This document shows positions 30,127 to 42,590 of a stretch of 64,000 bases of DNA, piece after piece. Numbering within the stretch: the first letter of the stretch is position 1; each line of letters starts with the position of its first letter. The translations under genes and the position numbers were made by a program. The DNA is taken from positions 439,001-503,000 of the forward strand of contig CAJNDS010002271.1 in the NCBI GenBank assembly GCA_905221605.1. Direction: 5' to 3'. Below the pieces are notes generated by a model. It saw only the letters and a program-made list of their open reading frames with translations, was not told where the DNA came from and searched no databases. Source of the stretch: Symbiodinium natans. Lineage: Eukaryota > Sar > Dinophyceae > Suessiales > Symbiodiniaceae.

Positions 30127-30300
30127 ACCCCCCCTTTAAGCCCCCCTTTAAGCCCCCCTTTAAAAAGCCCCCCTTTAAAAAGCCCCCTTAAAGCCCCCTT
30201 GAAGGCCCCCCCGTTTTAAGGGGCTTAAAGCCCCCCCTTTAAGCCCCTCCTTTTAAGCCCCCTTAAAGCCCCCCCTAAAGTTCCCCCCTGAAGCCGCAAC
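30122..30300. repeat. C-rich satellite array, right part
   Basis: Continuation of the CCCCCTTTAAG-type array interrupted by Copia-3. Confidence 0.9.
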
Positions 30301-30315
30301 CAAGCCCCCCCCTCT

Positions 30316-30690
30316 GTGGAGGGTTTAGGCAGCAGTTCAAGAGGCCTAATACTTGCTGGGCCTTGGGCAGCAAGTTAAGAGGCGTAATACTTGCTGGGCC
30401 TTCTGCGGAGGGTTTAGGCAGAAGTTTGAGAGGCCTAATATTTGCTGGGCCTTTTTTGGAGGGTTTGGGCAGCAGTTTAAGAGGCGTAATACTTGCTGGG
30501 CCTTCTGCGGAGGGTTTAGGCAGCAGTTTAAGAGGCCTGATACTTGCTGGGCCTTTTGTGGAGGGTTTGGGCAGCAGTTTAAAAGGCGTAATGGGTTCGG
30601 GCAGCAGTTTAAGACGTCTAAAAGGCTTAATACCTGCTGGGCCTTCGGTGGAGGATTTAGGCAGCAGTTTAAGAGGCCTAATGCGAGCAT
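30316..30690. repeat. 51-bp tandem repeat
   Basis: GGAGGGTTTAGGCAGCAGTTT-like blocks start at 30,407, 30,458, 30,509 and 30,560 with an exact 51-bp period; flanking copies near 30,318 and 30,650 are longer or altered. Because 51 is a multiple of three, frames are open on both strands (up to 197 codons); these are not believed to be genes. Confidence 0.9.
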
Positions 30691-30976
30691 CGTGTTTGCA
30701 AATGGGGGGGGGCTGCGCCCCCCCCAACCCCCCCGCTTGTTTAAGCCGGGCAAACTCGCGTGGAAGCATAGGAATCATGTCCAAAACAAAACAAAACAAA
30801 ACATGGGGTTCTCGGCTTAGCCCCGCGCCACGTCACTGCTATGCAAATGGGGGGGGGCTGCGCCCCCCCCAACCCCCCCGCTTTTTTTCTGCCGGGCAAG
30901 CTTGCGTGGAAGCATATGAATCATCTCTGAAACAAAACATGGGGTTCTCGGCTTAGCCCCGCGCCACGTCACTGCT
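30690..30976. repeat. 136-bp tandem duplication with G9/C8 hairpins
   Basis: ATGGGGTTCTCGGCTTAGCC occurs at 30,803 and 30,939. Each unit carries a run of nine G, then CTGCG, then eight C (30,704-30,725 and 30,849-30,870), able to form a strong hairpin, followed by A/C-rich sequence. Confidence 0.85.
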
Positions 30977-31009
30977 ATGAACTCTCTGCTCCTTGAAACT
31001 CGAGTAATG

Positions 31010-31510
31010 AACACAAAAAACAAAAGAAGAAGCGAGCGGGGTGGAATTGCCCTTAAGCTCCCCTTTAAAAAGAGTCTCACTTCTCTGGTTTCGAAGAATG
31101 AAACCCAAAAAACAAAACAAGATTCGAGGGGGGTGGAATTTAGAATACATTCCCTTCTTTCTTTTCGTAAAGGGAAATGAATGTTTAGAGTCTCACTTCT
31201 CTGGTTTCGAAGAATGAAATCCAAAAACAAACACAAAATGTATAACAAGATTCGAGGGGGGTGGAATTTAGAATACATTCCCTTCTTTCGTTCGTAAAGG
31301 GAAATGTATGTTTAGAGTCTCACTTCTCTGGTTTCGAATAATGAAATCCCAAAAAAACACAAAAATATAACAAGATTCGAGGGGGGAATAAATTCCTTTC
31401 TCTCTCTTTTAGAGTCTCACTTCTCTAGTTTCGAAGAACGAAATCCAAAAAACAAAACAAGATTCGAGGGGGGTGGAATTTAGAATAAATCCCTTCTCTC
31501 TCATCTTCAA
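31010..31510. repeat. AT-rich tandem repeat, about 97-127 bp unit
   Basis: GAGTCTCACTTCTCTGGTTT begins at about 31,072, 31,188, 31,315 and (variant) 31,412. Each is followed by AACAAGATTCGAGGGGGGTG-like sequence and CATTCCCTTCTTTC. Unit length varies through A runs. Confidence 0.85.
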
Positions 31511-31539
31511 GATAAAGTAATGTTTAGAATCGCCCTTAA

Positions 31540-32155
31540 GCCACTCTTTTTTCAGCCCCCTTAAGCCCTCCCCCTTAAGCCTCGCTAGCCCCCTTTTAAG
31601 CCCCCCTTTAAGCCCCCCCCTTTAAGCCCTTTAAGCCCCCTTCAAAGCCCTTGAAGCCCCTCTTTAAGCCCCCTTTTAAACCCCCCTTCCCCCCCGTTTG
31701 AGCCCTTTAAGCCCCCCTTTAAGCCCCCTTTAAGCCGCCCTTGAGCCCCCTTTAAGGCCCCCCTTAAGCCCCCCCTTAAGCCCCCCTTTAAGGCCCCCTT
31801 AAGCCCCCCCCTTAAGCCCCCCCCTTAAAGCCCCCTTGAACCCCCCCTTTAAGCCCCCTTTAAGCCCCCCTTTAAGCCCCCCTAACCCCCTTTAAGCCCC
31901 CCTTTAAGCTCCCTTTAAGCCCCCCCCTAAGCCCCCCCTTAAGCCCCCCTTAAGCCCCCCCTTAAGCCCCCCTTAAGCCCCCCCTTAAGCCCCCCCTTAA
32001 GCCCCCCCTTAAGCCCCCCCCTTTAAGCCCCCTTTAAGCCCCCTTTGAAGGGGCTTCAAAGGGTCTTCTCCAAAGCCCCCCCCTTTGCCCCCCCTTAAGC
32101 CCCCCTTTAAGCCCCCCCCTTAAGCCCCCCCTTAAGCCCCCCTTTAAGCAAACGT
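31540..32155. repeat. C-rich satellite array, second block
   Basis: About 600 bp of AAGCCCCCCTTT-like units, related to the arrays flanking Copia-3. Confidence 0.9.
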
Positions 32156-35100
32156 GATGGGCCCATCAAGTTGTCCCTGGACCCACCATTCTGACCCTTG
32201 CCTGCATGCAGGTACTTGCTCTTTTTCAAGCCAGTTACGTTGCTTCTTGACTGTCAGGCCAACACGCACATTCTGCCTGCTTCTCTCACACAACTTCAAG
32301 GCCGGCGCACCGCTATCGCATTACGCCTAAACAAGCCTTGCACAGCTGAAGCATCTCCGACTTACAGCTGGCCTTGACCTAACCCTAGGTCTACGCAGCA
32401 GGGCATGGAGATTTGCCTCTCCCACCTGTTTGCCGGAATACGCAGGGCTAAAGATGTGCATTGTCAGGCAGGATGGCAATACGCTCAAGGGCATTAATTT
32501 GGAAGAACATGGGTTCCAAGGCTTTCCTAAAGTTTGCCATCTCCGCTTCTGCGCAAATGCAATAGGCCAGAAAGTCGGCTGCAATGCTGTTAAGCTTATG
32601 CCTAAGATCGGTGTAGACCTGTTGAGCAAGGGCTAGATTGGCGCGTATTTTTCCTGCAGTTGGAAGACTGCATGCGTCTGGATTCCTCTGCCTGCATAAG
32701 AGTGCGGCGCTTTCCCTACTCGCAGCTCATTAACCGTCTAAAGGATGTTGAGTTGCTCCTCCGAGATAAAGCCCAGCAATTGGGCACGCCTGGTTCCAAC
32801 ACCATTCTGGCGCACATCATGCACTTGATGTCATGATTGGCGACCACAGACAGCCCGCTGGAGGATCGCGACCCAATTACCACTTCGTCACGGAGTTGTT
32901 GGAGCAAAAGATTTGTGGCCTCAACGCGGTCCCTGCCGACCTCCACACGCCAGCCACCTTGCCTGCGGCCCTTTTGCGGCAAACGGCCCAAAGTTCCGGC
33001 CCGTGGAAAAAGGGACAAGGCGAGATGCCCTCTTGGGGCAAGCCCCACCGTTCCTCTGGAGCGTCTGAGGTATTGTTCTCAGCGGTCTCGATGCTGGAAT
33101 CGATTCTCTGTATAAGCATCGTCAAACCGAAGCAAACCGAGACAGTCATGCAGGCCGCCGGGCTGAAGGCCATTGTCGGACCGGCTGTCAACCTCTCGCT
33201 CTGTTCATCCATGCGCCTCCCTCCTGAGATTGCTGCCATTCTTCACGCATGTCGGTACTCGGAGGCGTGCCGCTTCGAGCTGATAGGCAGGGTCCCTCGG
33301 CTACGTATGCCACCAGGTTCCACGATGCAGCACCTGCTCGGGCGGCCACTGCGTAGCCTTGCAGGCAGGTGGAAGGAAACGTGTCGATGGGGGTGCAAGA
33401 TCAGGATGAGACCCAAACCAAAACAGGCAGAAGCTACGACCTCAGCATGGTCCTGGCGGACATTGTGCTCACTTTTGGGCACCAGATCTATTCTGACTCT
33501 TCGGACCTTCCTCATAAATCGCATAGGGTCCCTTAAACGCTTCTTCGGCGCTGTCACCACGGCCTGCTCCACTGGTCTCACATTTGGGATATGTGTCTTT
33601 GTGACATGTCGGGCTTCTAGATTCCTGTTCAGTAGCAAGGCAGGGTTTGCCCGAGCCACCTCCTTAGAGGGCTTGGAGCTTTGGTTTCGTGGCACCGCAC
33701 TACTCTGATGGTGTAGGTGCTTCCAAATGGCGGCCTGCGCAACCGGGGCCTAATTGAATGCGCTGAATTATGTGCGCACACAAGCCAGCTTGTGGAGCAT
33801 GGATGGCCTGGCATTGCACCGGCCTTACACAAGCAAGCCTTCCGAGAACGGACAGTGCCAGCATCGTGCTGTCTGCGGAACGCAAAGTTGGGCTGGACCT
33901 CTTTGGAACACCACCCCTGCATTAAGCGTGGGCTTTGAAGGCCACCTGGGGAGATAAGCGGGAGGTTTTTGACCGCACACTTCATCAAGAAGGATGGGGG
34001 AGTCCCTCTTTCACCTCCAACTCCTACTCGGGCACCATTGTTATCTGCAAACGCGCGGCTTCGTCCTGGAGCCCCTGCCCAATGCTGTGTATTGTGTCCA
34101 GAAGGAGATGGGGTCGCCTAGTGCCTCACCTGCTTGCTAGGGGACACCAGCATTCGGATGCCGCCCAAGCGGGGATCGGCTCAACGCGCTGACCCGGACT
34201 TCGAACACAAGGCCGGCATGCTGCGAGCCCCCCGTGGTCTTCACCTCCTACCTGTTCGTACGGGTAAGGCTGCCTCCGAAACTGCGATTGATGTGGAGTC
34301 TCCGGCGAAACAGCCCTGTGCCCGCGGGTAGTAACAGTCCCGACGTGGTAGTTGCTACTGCAGCCGAGGTTCCTACGCCGCAGCAGTCGCCAGTCCAAGG
34401 CGAGGCTACCACAAACGCGCGCTATGGCGAGCGGTGGGGTACACCATGGCTCCAGCCTCGGGCCGCGAGGGGCTCCATTGCGGCAGCTGTCAGCCCGCCT
34501 CCACCGCTAGACGGGACGTTTTCCGAACCCCTTGCGGCACCGCAACGTGGGAGAGAGGCTGACGAAGGAGCCTGCAACGAAAGAGTTTGCGGTTGTGCGG
34601 GCCGCAAGTCCTATTGCTCTGGATGCTTGTGTTACAACTCCCTCTAGTGAAGTTGATCACAGGATCGGAGGGGGTGGCGCCGCCTCGTGTCCACTCCGCA
34701 GTGGCGGCAACATTAGGGACCCGCCGCCTGGCGTACGACGTCCACCCAGCCTCCGGACTGTGCCCGCTGTCCAAGCTCGCAAGGAAAGTCGGCCTCTCGC
34801 TTTGGACAAAGACGGCTCTCAGCAGCTGGAACCACCAAAAGCCAAGCCTCGAGGGCCTAGTGAGCCCAGTGGCACCCGCGATCCCAGCGCCCCAGCCTGC
34901 GCACCCATCATGCAGAGCAACACAGTCTCGGTCTGTGATCTCATGTGGCGCGCACTTGCAGCGGGACATCACTTTGGTAAGAATGTCAAACCTCGGCCCT
35001 ACATGAACCTGCGTGACTCGCAACACCTCACAACACACTGCCAGCAGCTTCGGGCATATAGGCAGCCGTCAAACATGCCACCACACCCACTGCCGTCAAG

Positions 35101-36480
35101 CCAGGCGCCAATACGTGGCCTATCGGATCATCGGGTCTGTCCGAGGGCAACAGTCATCCTTCTCACACCAGAATTGGCAGGAGTTCCTGAAAGGCGCAGA
35201 ATGTGGCACTCGAGAGCAGGCGGTTCTTGAGGGGTGCGAAGGATGCAAACAATGCACCCCGTGACGCGGATCCAGATGGAGCGAGATGGCCTGAGTTCCA
35301 ACTGCGACCCCGGCTGATGTGCAAAGTTAGATGCGAGACTTGTGCGACTTCGAGTCGTGTTTAAAGGTGGATGTGATTTCAAATCTAACTGTTTCCATCC
35401 TCGAATGGGATGATGCACGGGGATTTGATATCCGTTGGCATGTGTTTGAAGTTTCTCTCGAGTTCTACCGAGAATAGCGGCGGCAGTTTTCCTGTGTAGA
35501 TTTTGGACAGGTTCTGTAGTACACTCGTCTGTATGACGAATGTCCCAAGGAGGGGTGCAAAAGGTGAAAGTACAGTAGCGCACCCCTGTTTTACCCCAAA
35601 CTGATTTTGCTTGGGCACATCATGTTTTCCATTGAGTGTGCAATGACACAGGCGCTTTTGCTTGAAGTGGAAAAGTTTCGTAAAAAGGAAAGAAGCGTCG
35701 TGAAGGTCAAGCAGTGAGAGCATTGTACATTTTGTACATAGCAAGAGAATCACATAAGACTTGAAGATTCAGTGCAGAAAGAATTCGTTTTCCGGTGGGC
35801 GTGATCACCGGAGGAGATTCAAGAACTGGTCAATCTAGAAACCCAAGATGTCTAGAGAAGTCCAGTAATTGTTTCAAGAAGTTTCACACAGGATAAGAAG
35901 GCATAGGCAAGGTTACAAGGCGGCAGAAGAGCCAAGAAGCCGAAGAGCCAAGAAAAGGAACAAGATGCCCGAAACAAGAAAAGCTCCAGTAGGCTAAGTA
36001 AGGAGCGAGAGAATCCCTCCTACGGGCCTGGAGGCAAAGAGCTCATAGGCTGAGCCTAACTAGAAGTAGAGAAGAACATGTAGTTGTACAGAAGTTTCGA
36101 GAAAGGATCATGTACAGTTTTTCGATCCAAGAACCAAGGGCAGAAGTACAGCCAGGTAAAAGACCAAAAGCAATGGAGACGAAAGTCCCTGGCAGTTTCA
36201 AGTACTCTACAGAAAGCCCTTTCGACTTTACGAGTTTCAGAAGAACACGAAACCCGCAAGAACTTTCTGAGGCGGGGTGTTCGATTGTCACATAGTGCAT
36301 GAGTATTCCAAGTAGGAGCATTAGCCTGTGAAGCAGGAATGCAGAGAACAGCATGAAAGCATGCGTGTTTGTCCGAACAGGCTTAAGCACCGCCCCCAGT
36401 GCGAGGGCAGGAAAAGTGTAGACCGTGAGTGTTTTGTTTGTGGAGTGGGAAGATGGCTGTAGAAGCCATGATTTTCAACA
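32156..36480. other. unassigned region, no supported gene
   Basis: Several long open frames overlap on both strands, including 32,833-33,708 (+, 291 codons), 34,532-35,230 (+, 232 codons), 34,490-35,038 (-) and 33,243-33,695 (-). None shows a domain, convincing start or distinctive codon use. Broken retroelement remnants would be the best guess, but I cannot show it. Confidence 0.4.
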
Positions 36481-36484
36481 GCTT

Positions 36485-37560
36485 TTGGGGCATCGGTGCA
36501 ATTCACAAGGATTTCAAAACTTTCAGGCACGAAGTCCAGCCAATTTCTAGGAAATTTGCCCACGCGTCCGCGTGCGCAGCTCGCGACGCCTGAGTTCTGA
36601 GGGGATTAGGATGGCACACTCCCACACGCTGCCCGCGACAATGCCATCCATGCCTAGGTCTTTGGCTACCGCTTCTCATGCATTTTCACCTTGACACGCG
36701 GTGAAGCCCGTCCCTTGAACATGAGGAGAAGCCTCAAAAACTTTTGGGGCGTCGGTGCGATTCACAACGTCTTCAAATCTTCCAGGCACGAAAGTCCAGC
36801 CAATGCCTAAGAAAGCCGCCCTCACGTCCGCGTGCGCAGCTCGCGACGCCAGCCGGGCCGTCCTGCCTGAGTTCTGAGGGGTTTAGGATGGTGCACTCCC
36901 ACACGCTGCCCGCGACAATGCCATCCATGCCTAGGTATTTGGCTACCGCTTCTCATGCATTTTCACCTTGACACGCGGTGAAGCCCGTCCCTTGAACATG
37001 AGGAGAAGCCTCAAAACTTTTGGGGCGTCGGGTGCGATTCACAGCGTCTTCGGGTCTTCCAGGCACGAAAGTCCAGCCAATGCCTAAGAAAACCGCCCTC
37101 ACGTCCGCGTGCGCAGCTCGCGACGCTTGCCCGGCCATCCAGCCTAAGTTTTTCGGGGCTTAGGTTGGCTCGTGCCCATACGCTGCCAGCGACAATGCTA
37201 TCCATGCCTAGGTATTTGGCTACCGCTTCTCATGCGTTCGTGCCTTGAGAGTTTCGGTCAAGCCCGTCCCTTGACCATGAAGAGAAGTCCGAAAACTTGT
37301 TGGGTTCCGGTGCAATCCACAAGGACCTCAAATTTCAGACACGAAGGTCCAGCCAATGCCTAAGAAAACCGCCCTCGCGTCTGCGTGCGCAGCTCGCGAC
37401 ACCAGCCCGGCCACCCCGCCTGAGTTCTTGGGGGTTTAGGATGGCGCGCGCCCACGCGCGCCCGCGGCAATGCCATCCATGCCTAGGCATTTGACCGCCA
37501 CCTCTCCTGCGTTTTCGCCTCAAGAGATGCGGTGAAGCCCGTCCCTTGACCATGAAGAGT
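36485..37560. repeat. about 276-bp tandem repeat, 4 copies
   Basis: The block GTCCAGCCAATGCCTAAGAA (first copy diverged) recurs at about 36,534, 36,794, 37,071 and 37,347, steps 260, 277 and 276. Each unit also carries GCGTGCGCAGCTCGCGACGC and CAATGCCATCCATGCCTAGG-like segments. Confidence 0.9.
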
Positions 37561-38635
37561 CCTGTGTACGCCAAATCTGACATCTTGCAAAATGCACAAA
37601 CGGACTTAGGCCTTTGCCTCCGAGGGACTTACAGCGCCCAAAAGGGATGCCGAGACTCCTGCCGCAACGAATCCCCCACAAGGGAATGGCATGAGTTGGC
37701 GCAAGCTGCTTGTTTCGCAGGGCCTATGTTAGGCCCACGTATAGACATGCCCCGCATGTCATAGTTTCGTGGTCCGCCTCGGACCTATGCTGGAACTTTG
37801 CCCAGCCGCCCATGCCTGAATCGAAAGATTCCGCCCTCCTCGCAAGGATTGATGAGCTCTCTCAGCCCTCACACCAGCCTCCTGGCAAAGCCTTCCCTGG
37901 CCACGCCGACGGCCCAGCCCGTAGGACCATGCTAGGATTAGCAGCCCCGCTCGCCAGGTGCAGTTCACTTCCTCGTCGCGGAGCTCTTCATTATGGAGTT
38001 GCCCATGCACTGACCAATTGCAGACGTTTTGTTGCGCTCTTGCGCATGAGCAGCCACTCCTCCTGCATCCGCCGTCGGCTGAAGCAGCATCCTAAGCCTC
38101 CTGCCTCGGCCTCGAAGCAATGCCGGCCTCTGCCCGGCAACCTGCTATGCCAATAAGGGCCCAAAGAATTCTGGTTGTCGACGCTAGGCTGACTCACAAG
38201 GTGCACGTGGCAGGCGGGGATCTTACCGCCCTCCGCGCTAGGCCGCAGCCCCCAAGCACCCAAGCCTTTCTCGTTGCCTCTGCCGGCAGCCTGTAAGCCA
38301 GAGCCTCAAAGAGGACAAGCGCGCATCTTCGCTTTCAGCCTCAGCCCGCGGGCCCCGGTGGAGCCACAGTCTCAAGGGGACCAAACCGAAACCTCACAAA
38401 GGGCCAGCAGTTGTCTTGGCGCCCGAAGCGGCAGCCTCGCAAAGAGAAGCCCGCATTTTTCGCCTTCAGCCTCAGCCCGCCGCCCACAGTCGAGCCGCAG
38501 TTTGAAGGGGGGTCGAAACCTTCATCTTATCTTGGTCCCCAGCTTCAAGCCGCAACCTCAAGGAGGGCCAAGCAGAGATCGTAGGCCTTAAAGGAAGGGA
38601 AGCCTCAAGGAGGACAGGCCTGCGTTTTCGGGCTG
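37561..38635. other. no gene recognised; loose GCCTCAAGGAGGGCC repeats
   Basis: Between about 38,300 and 38,620 there are imperfect repeats mixing CCTCAAAGAG, TTCAGCCTCAGCCCG and GAGCCACAGTCT-like blocks every 60-100 bp. The remainder has no identifiable feature. Confidence 0.5.
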
Positions 38636-39060
38636 GATATTAGCAGGAGGAGACTCACTTGCTCTGACTCCAGCTGACCGCTAGTAACTGCCGTCCATCC
38701 ATGCGCTTTGAACTGCGAAGAGCCCGTCCAGTGAGTTTCCTGCAGGAGAATCATGCCCAAATCTTGGCTTCAACAACCGTTCCAAGTTGCTGTCCGAGGC
38801 CTCCTGCGTTCCAGGTAAGAACTCTGAGAGGTTTGGCATCTTTGCCTCCTGTGGGGAGTCTCTGGATAACGGGCTTCGGAGGGTGCTTGAATTTATGCCG
38901 TCTTCGGTCCTGAGGTGCAGACTGCTCGCCTGAGCACATTGATGCAGTTCCTACGCTGGCCTGTGCTTGGCTCACTGTTAATTCAGTCTCTCGATAGGGC
39001 ACTGCGCAACCATCCCTTAAGGCTCGGTTGCAGGCTCTTCGATGGGTGTGTTTACTAATT
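38630..39060 (-). pseudogene. LINE-type EEP endonuclease N-terminal fragment
   Basis: The minus-strand frame reads ALRDGCAVPYRETELTV, then HPPKPVIQRLPTGG, then LRVLTWNAGGLGQQLG (the first endonuclease motif, near 38,800-38,830). It hits a stop at about 38,748; one frame over it continues with LGMILLQETHWTGSS, the Glu-containing second motif. The order and context match LINE endonucleases of dinoflagellates, and the family differs from the endonuclease at 11.2-11.4 kb. The rest of the domain and the RT are missing. Confidence 0.65.
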
Positions 39061-39777
39061 TTACCTTTGCCATCGGCTAGTTTCGCCTATGAAGCACCAA
39101 GATGCTTCACAGACTCCCCTCGTCCTGCGGAAAGACGAGAACCCTCACACCTGGGAGGGAAAGATGCAGTCTTAGTATCTTCGTATCTCCCCCCGGAATT
39201 GGGACCGGGCCAGCTCGTGGATATGCTGTCTGCGGCTGAACTTTCAATTGCCTCCAACGACCATCAGCTGGCAAGAGCTTAACGCCTTGAGAGGTTTGAG
39301 GGGCCCGGAACTGTTGAAAGAGATGATGTTCGGGGCCTTGGCCGGTTCGACAGCTACCGTGCGCGGGCGGCTTGAGCTGGTAGTGCTTCAACAGCAACAA
39401 CAACAACCGCAACAACCACAAGAACAACCATATCAACCACAATCACGCACGGCAACGAGAAAGGAAAAGATCACGCATTCCACAGTACCACTTCTGCAAG
39501 TGCTATTTCTGCAACTCACAACACTTGCACACCCACTGAAACGTCATTTTTTCATTCCCCCCCCCCATGAGGCCAGCGGCCAGCATGGGAACCGGTCCTC
39601 CTGCTGCCGCGTTCGTTCTAAAATACGTCGAGTCAGTACACGTACATAGGTCTATACCCATCACTCATGTGCGTGAGAAGCCCAGCGTGCCTGCAACTAG
39701 GAAGCGGTTTCTGGATGATTAACCTTGCCTTCATCCCACGATGAGAAAGGTCTCTCACCAGGCCAGGGGCCGCGCGG
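39061..39777. other. no gene recognised
   Basis: The region contains a short CAA-rich stretch (39,390-39,450, Gln-coding on the plus strand) and a C run near 39,559. No domain was found. Confidence 0.5.
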
Positions 39778-40062
39778 GCCCGTATGGGTTCGTACGGGTG
39801 TTGCGGGCCGTACGGGCTTAGGGGCTTTATGGGCTCTACGGTACGGGCCTTGGGGGCCTTAAGGATCGTACGGGCTTTATGGGACCATGCGGGCTCTACG
39901 GGCTCTACGGGCCTTACGGGCCCTACGGGCTCTTACGGGCTCTTACGGGCCTACGGCTTCCTGCGGGCGCCTACGGGCTCCTACGGCCTGTACGGCCCCT
40001 GCGGCCTCTACCGGCCCCAAAGAATCTACGGGCCCTACGGGCCCTACGCGCCCTACGGCAAG
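39778..40062. repeat. TACGGGC minisatellite
   Basis: Dozens of variants of the 9-12-bp unit CTACGGGCC/TACGGGCTC repeat imperfectly. Open frames of Arg-Ala-Leu or Tyr-Gly-Pro repeats across it are artefacts of the period. Confidence 0.9.
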
Positions 40063-42590
40063 TGTACGGGCACATGGCCTGGGCAGGCCACAGGCAAGAA
40101 ACGAATGAAACTGATGCTTGGAGCCTCCCGAATCGCCGAATCGTGATTCTGGTGAGCCGCTGCTTGCGTCATGGTTCTCGCAGTGTCGTTCTCTCAGGAC
40201 CTGCAGTTCCATGATCGCCCGATGCTCCACATGGGCGCCGCCACTCTGATCCGAGACGTAAGTTGGGGGGCCTTCGTGCAGCATCAGCCCCTGCTGCAGC
40301 TGGGAGCACGCAGTAAAGTGCACTTTCGGCGATTAAGTGAAGGACTTCGGCCCTCCAATACTTGCTGCCTGCAGGGTGAGATGCGATGTGCATTCGCAGC
40401 CTCTTGCAATGTCAAGATTGAGTGGCCTTGCTCGGAGGCGGGTATTCTGCAGTCTCGCGGATGCCTCAGTCTCACATTTCGTTTAGTCTATGGCACATCG
40501 AATTGAAGGCTTGACATGAAGCTTGCAAACTTACTTTCAAGACACTCAAGAAGCCTCGGCTTGGAAAGCGTCGGTGCGCGGCAATGAATCTCATATCCCA
40601 AAACAAATGTGACAGAATTCGAGGAGCAAAGTTGCCGGAACAAACGATGCGTTGTCGCCTTGTTTGCTCTTGTCTTGGGACCACGGAGCGCATTGTGGAA
40701 GCTTGAAGTACGTACACCCTTGGACCACCCACAACCTGATGCCCAAGACAGGATACCATGATGCTCGTCCAGGCGAAGAAATCAATATGAAGATCCGTAA
40801 CCAATAATTTTTAAATATCAAGAATCAAGAATGAAATCCTTCAGGAAGGAAGGGTTCAGATGTTTTTGATCCCTCACCCAGATTACAGGACAGGCTTAGG
40901 CTGGGTTTCATGACTGGGTTGCCCTGTTATTTCCATCCGCACATGGACCACCTCAGGGCCTGAGACACAGAAGCGGCCACGAGCCATTTTGCGAGTCTAG
41001 TCACTTGACGTTGTAAATCTCTGCTTCCTCGAGCAACATGCCACCGCGCGCATTTCCCCACGACTTCTGGATACTGGAAACTAAGCTCCTGTTTGGCAAA
41101 GCCTCTCGAGAAGAAACCTCGGGTCCACGGGTACCTTCCAACCCTGCAAACGTGACCATCCCCGCCCTTCAGAGGGCCAGCACCCCGACCACAGGTCTCT
41201 GAACCCAGCAATTCGGAGTACCAGCACTTGGGGCGCCATGTTCTTTTTTCATGTGAAGAAGGCTGGCTGAGGGATGCAGCGTCACCACTGCCGAATTCTC
41301 TGCGCAACTCTTCTGTATGGAGGAAAAACTTCCACTTGCGAGAGCTTCCGCTTGCGAGTGCTTTCCGCTTCAGACTACATAGGCAGTTTGGAGTCGTGCG
41401 GGATTCGTTGACCAACAAAACGACGTGCCCAAAGCGACGCGGATGAAAATGTATAACACCAATTTTGCACGTTGCGCATGGCCTTCTTTACGTGGCGTTC
41501 TGCAAGCATATGATGTGGATCTTTGCATTCATGCTTGCTTTTGGTTTGCAGATGCGTGCATGGATGCAAAAGTTTTTTCTCCAACAACAACCCTGAATGA
41601 AGGGAACTGGGCGGGGAGCGGGGAGCGGGCTTTATGAGGCCATCACAAATCGGTTCCCCGCTTCTTCAACTTGGCCGCGCCCCTTTGCGGAGGGAACTGA
41701 ACTGCATTTTACATTGCAACACTCAAGGAGGCATAGACTTGGACCTTCTCGCCCACACCTCCTGAAAGGTGTCTGATCGTTCGCGGAAAGAATTGGCTTC
41801 CTTCCTGGTTACCTGAAGCAGTTGGCATCTACTTCTCAATAGATAAATCTTCTAGAAAACCTGCCTGGCATGTCACAGGCACAACTAGTCGCAAACCCAA
41901 AAAAAAGGTCCAAGTAAGCCGACCTGCTCCGCTGCACCCATCCAGGCCATGTAAGAAAACGTAGGACCATGTGCGACAAATAGCTCAGCTGTCCTCATAC
42001 GGATAGGACCCCCGACCAGCTCATGCTTCTATCGTTCGAAGGATCCCTGCATGGACTGCTGAGTTTACCTTGTGCTCTTCAGTGTCTTGCAAGACATTCT
42101 CTGACCAATGTGCTGCGCTCAAACTGGAGTTCTCTCTCAGCCCATCACAAGTTGCACTCAGATTCTTGCACGTGCGTCCAAGGGATGGAAGAATACAGAA
42201 TACCGCTAGCAGATTGAATTAATCATCTGCGAAGCTCTTGCTAGATACTGATACTTTGTGGGGAATACTGCTTCTCAGCCAAAAGATTTCAATCTATGAG
42301 AATATACTGGCGAATACTTGACATTGGACGAGGTCATGCCACCTTGTCAAAGCATGAGCCAGTGCCACGTTCTGCAAAGTACTCCATCTGACCGCGGAAT
42401 TGCAGCAATGGGAACAGCGGCCACAGCCCAAGAGCTGCGGATCCTGCGCTGGCTCCTTGGCCAGGCACATGGTGGGTTCAAAGTGGGATTCATCAACGTG
42501 CGTTGAGGGTTGCCGGCCGATGCGGATGGCCCCGGCCGACAGGAGTCCAAAGACAGATGGCAGTTCGAAGAATCGGAGGTCCCCACCTCA
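40063..42590. other. unassigned region, no supported gene
   Basis: Open frames up to 163 codons (40,927-41,418, minus) lack recognisable domains. No tandem repeat or RNA gene was supported. Confidence 0.4.

Noticed and set aside
30275-30956. 135-197-codon frames on both strands
   Set aside because: They arise from the 51-bp tandem repeat, a multiple of three.
32833-33708. 291-codon plus-strand frame as a host gene
   Set aside because: It has no recognisable domain, overlapping frames on the other strand are equally open, and there is no supporting start context.
42255-42330. CTTCTCAGCCAAAAGATTTC resembling the 5' end of U2 snRNA
   Set aside because: Only a short stretch is similar; the branch-point-recognition region and the Sm site of U2 are not present downstream.
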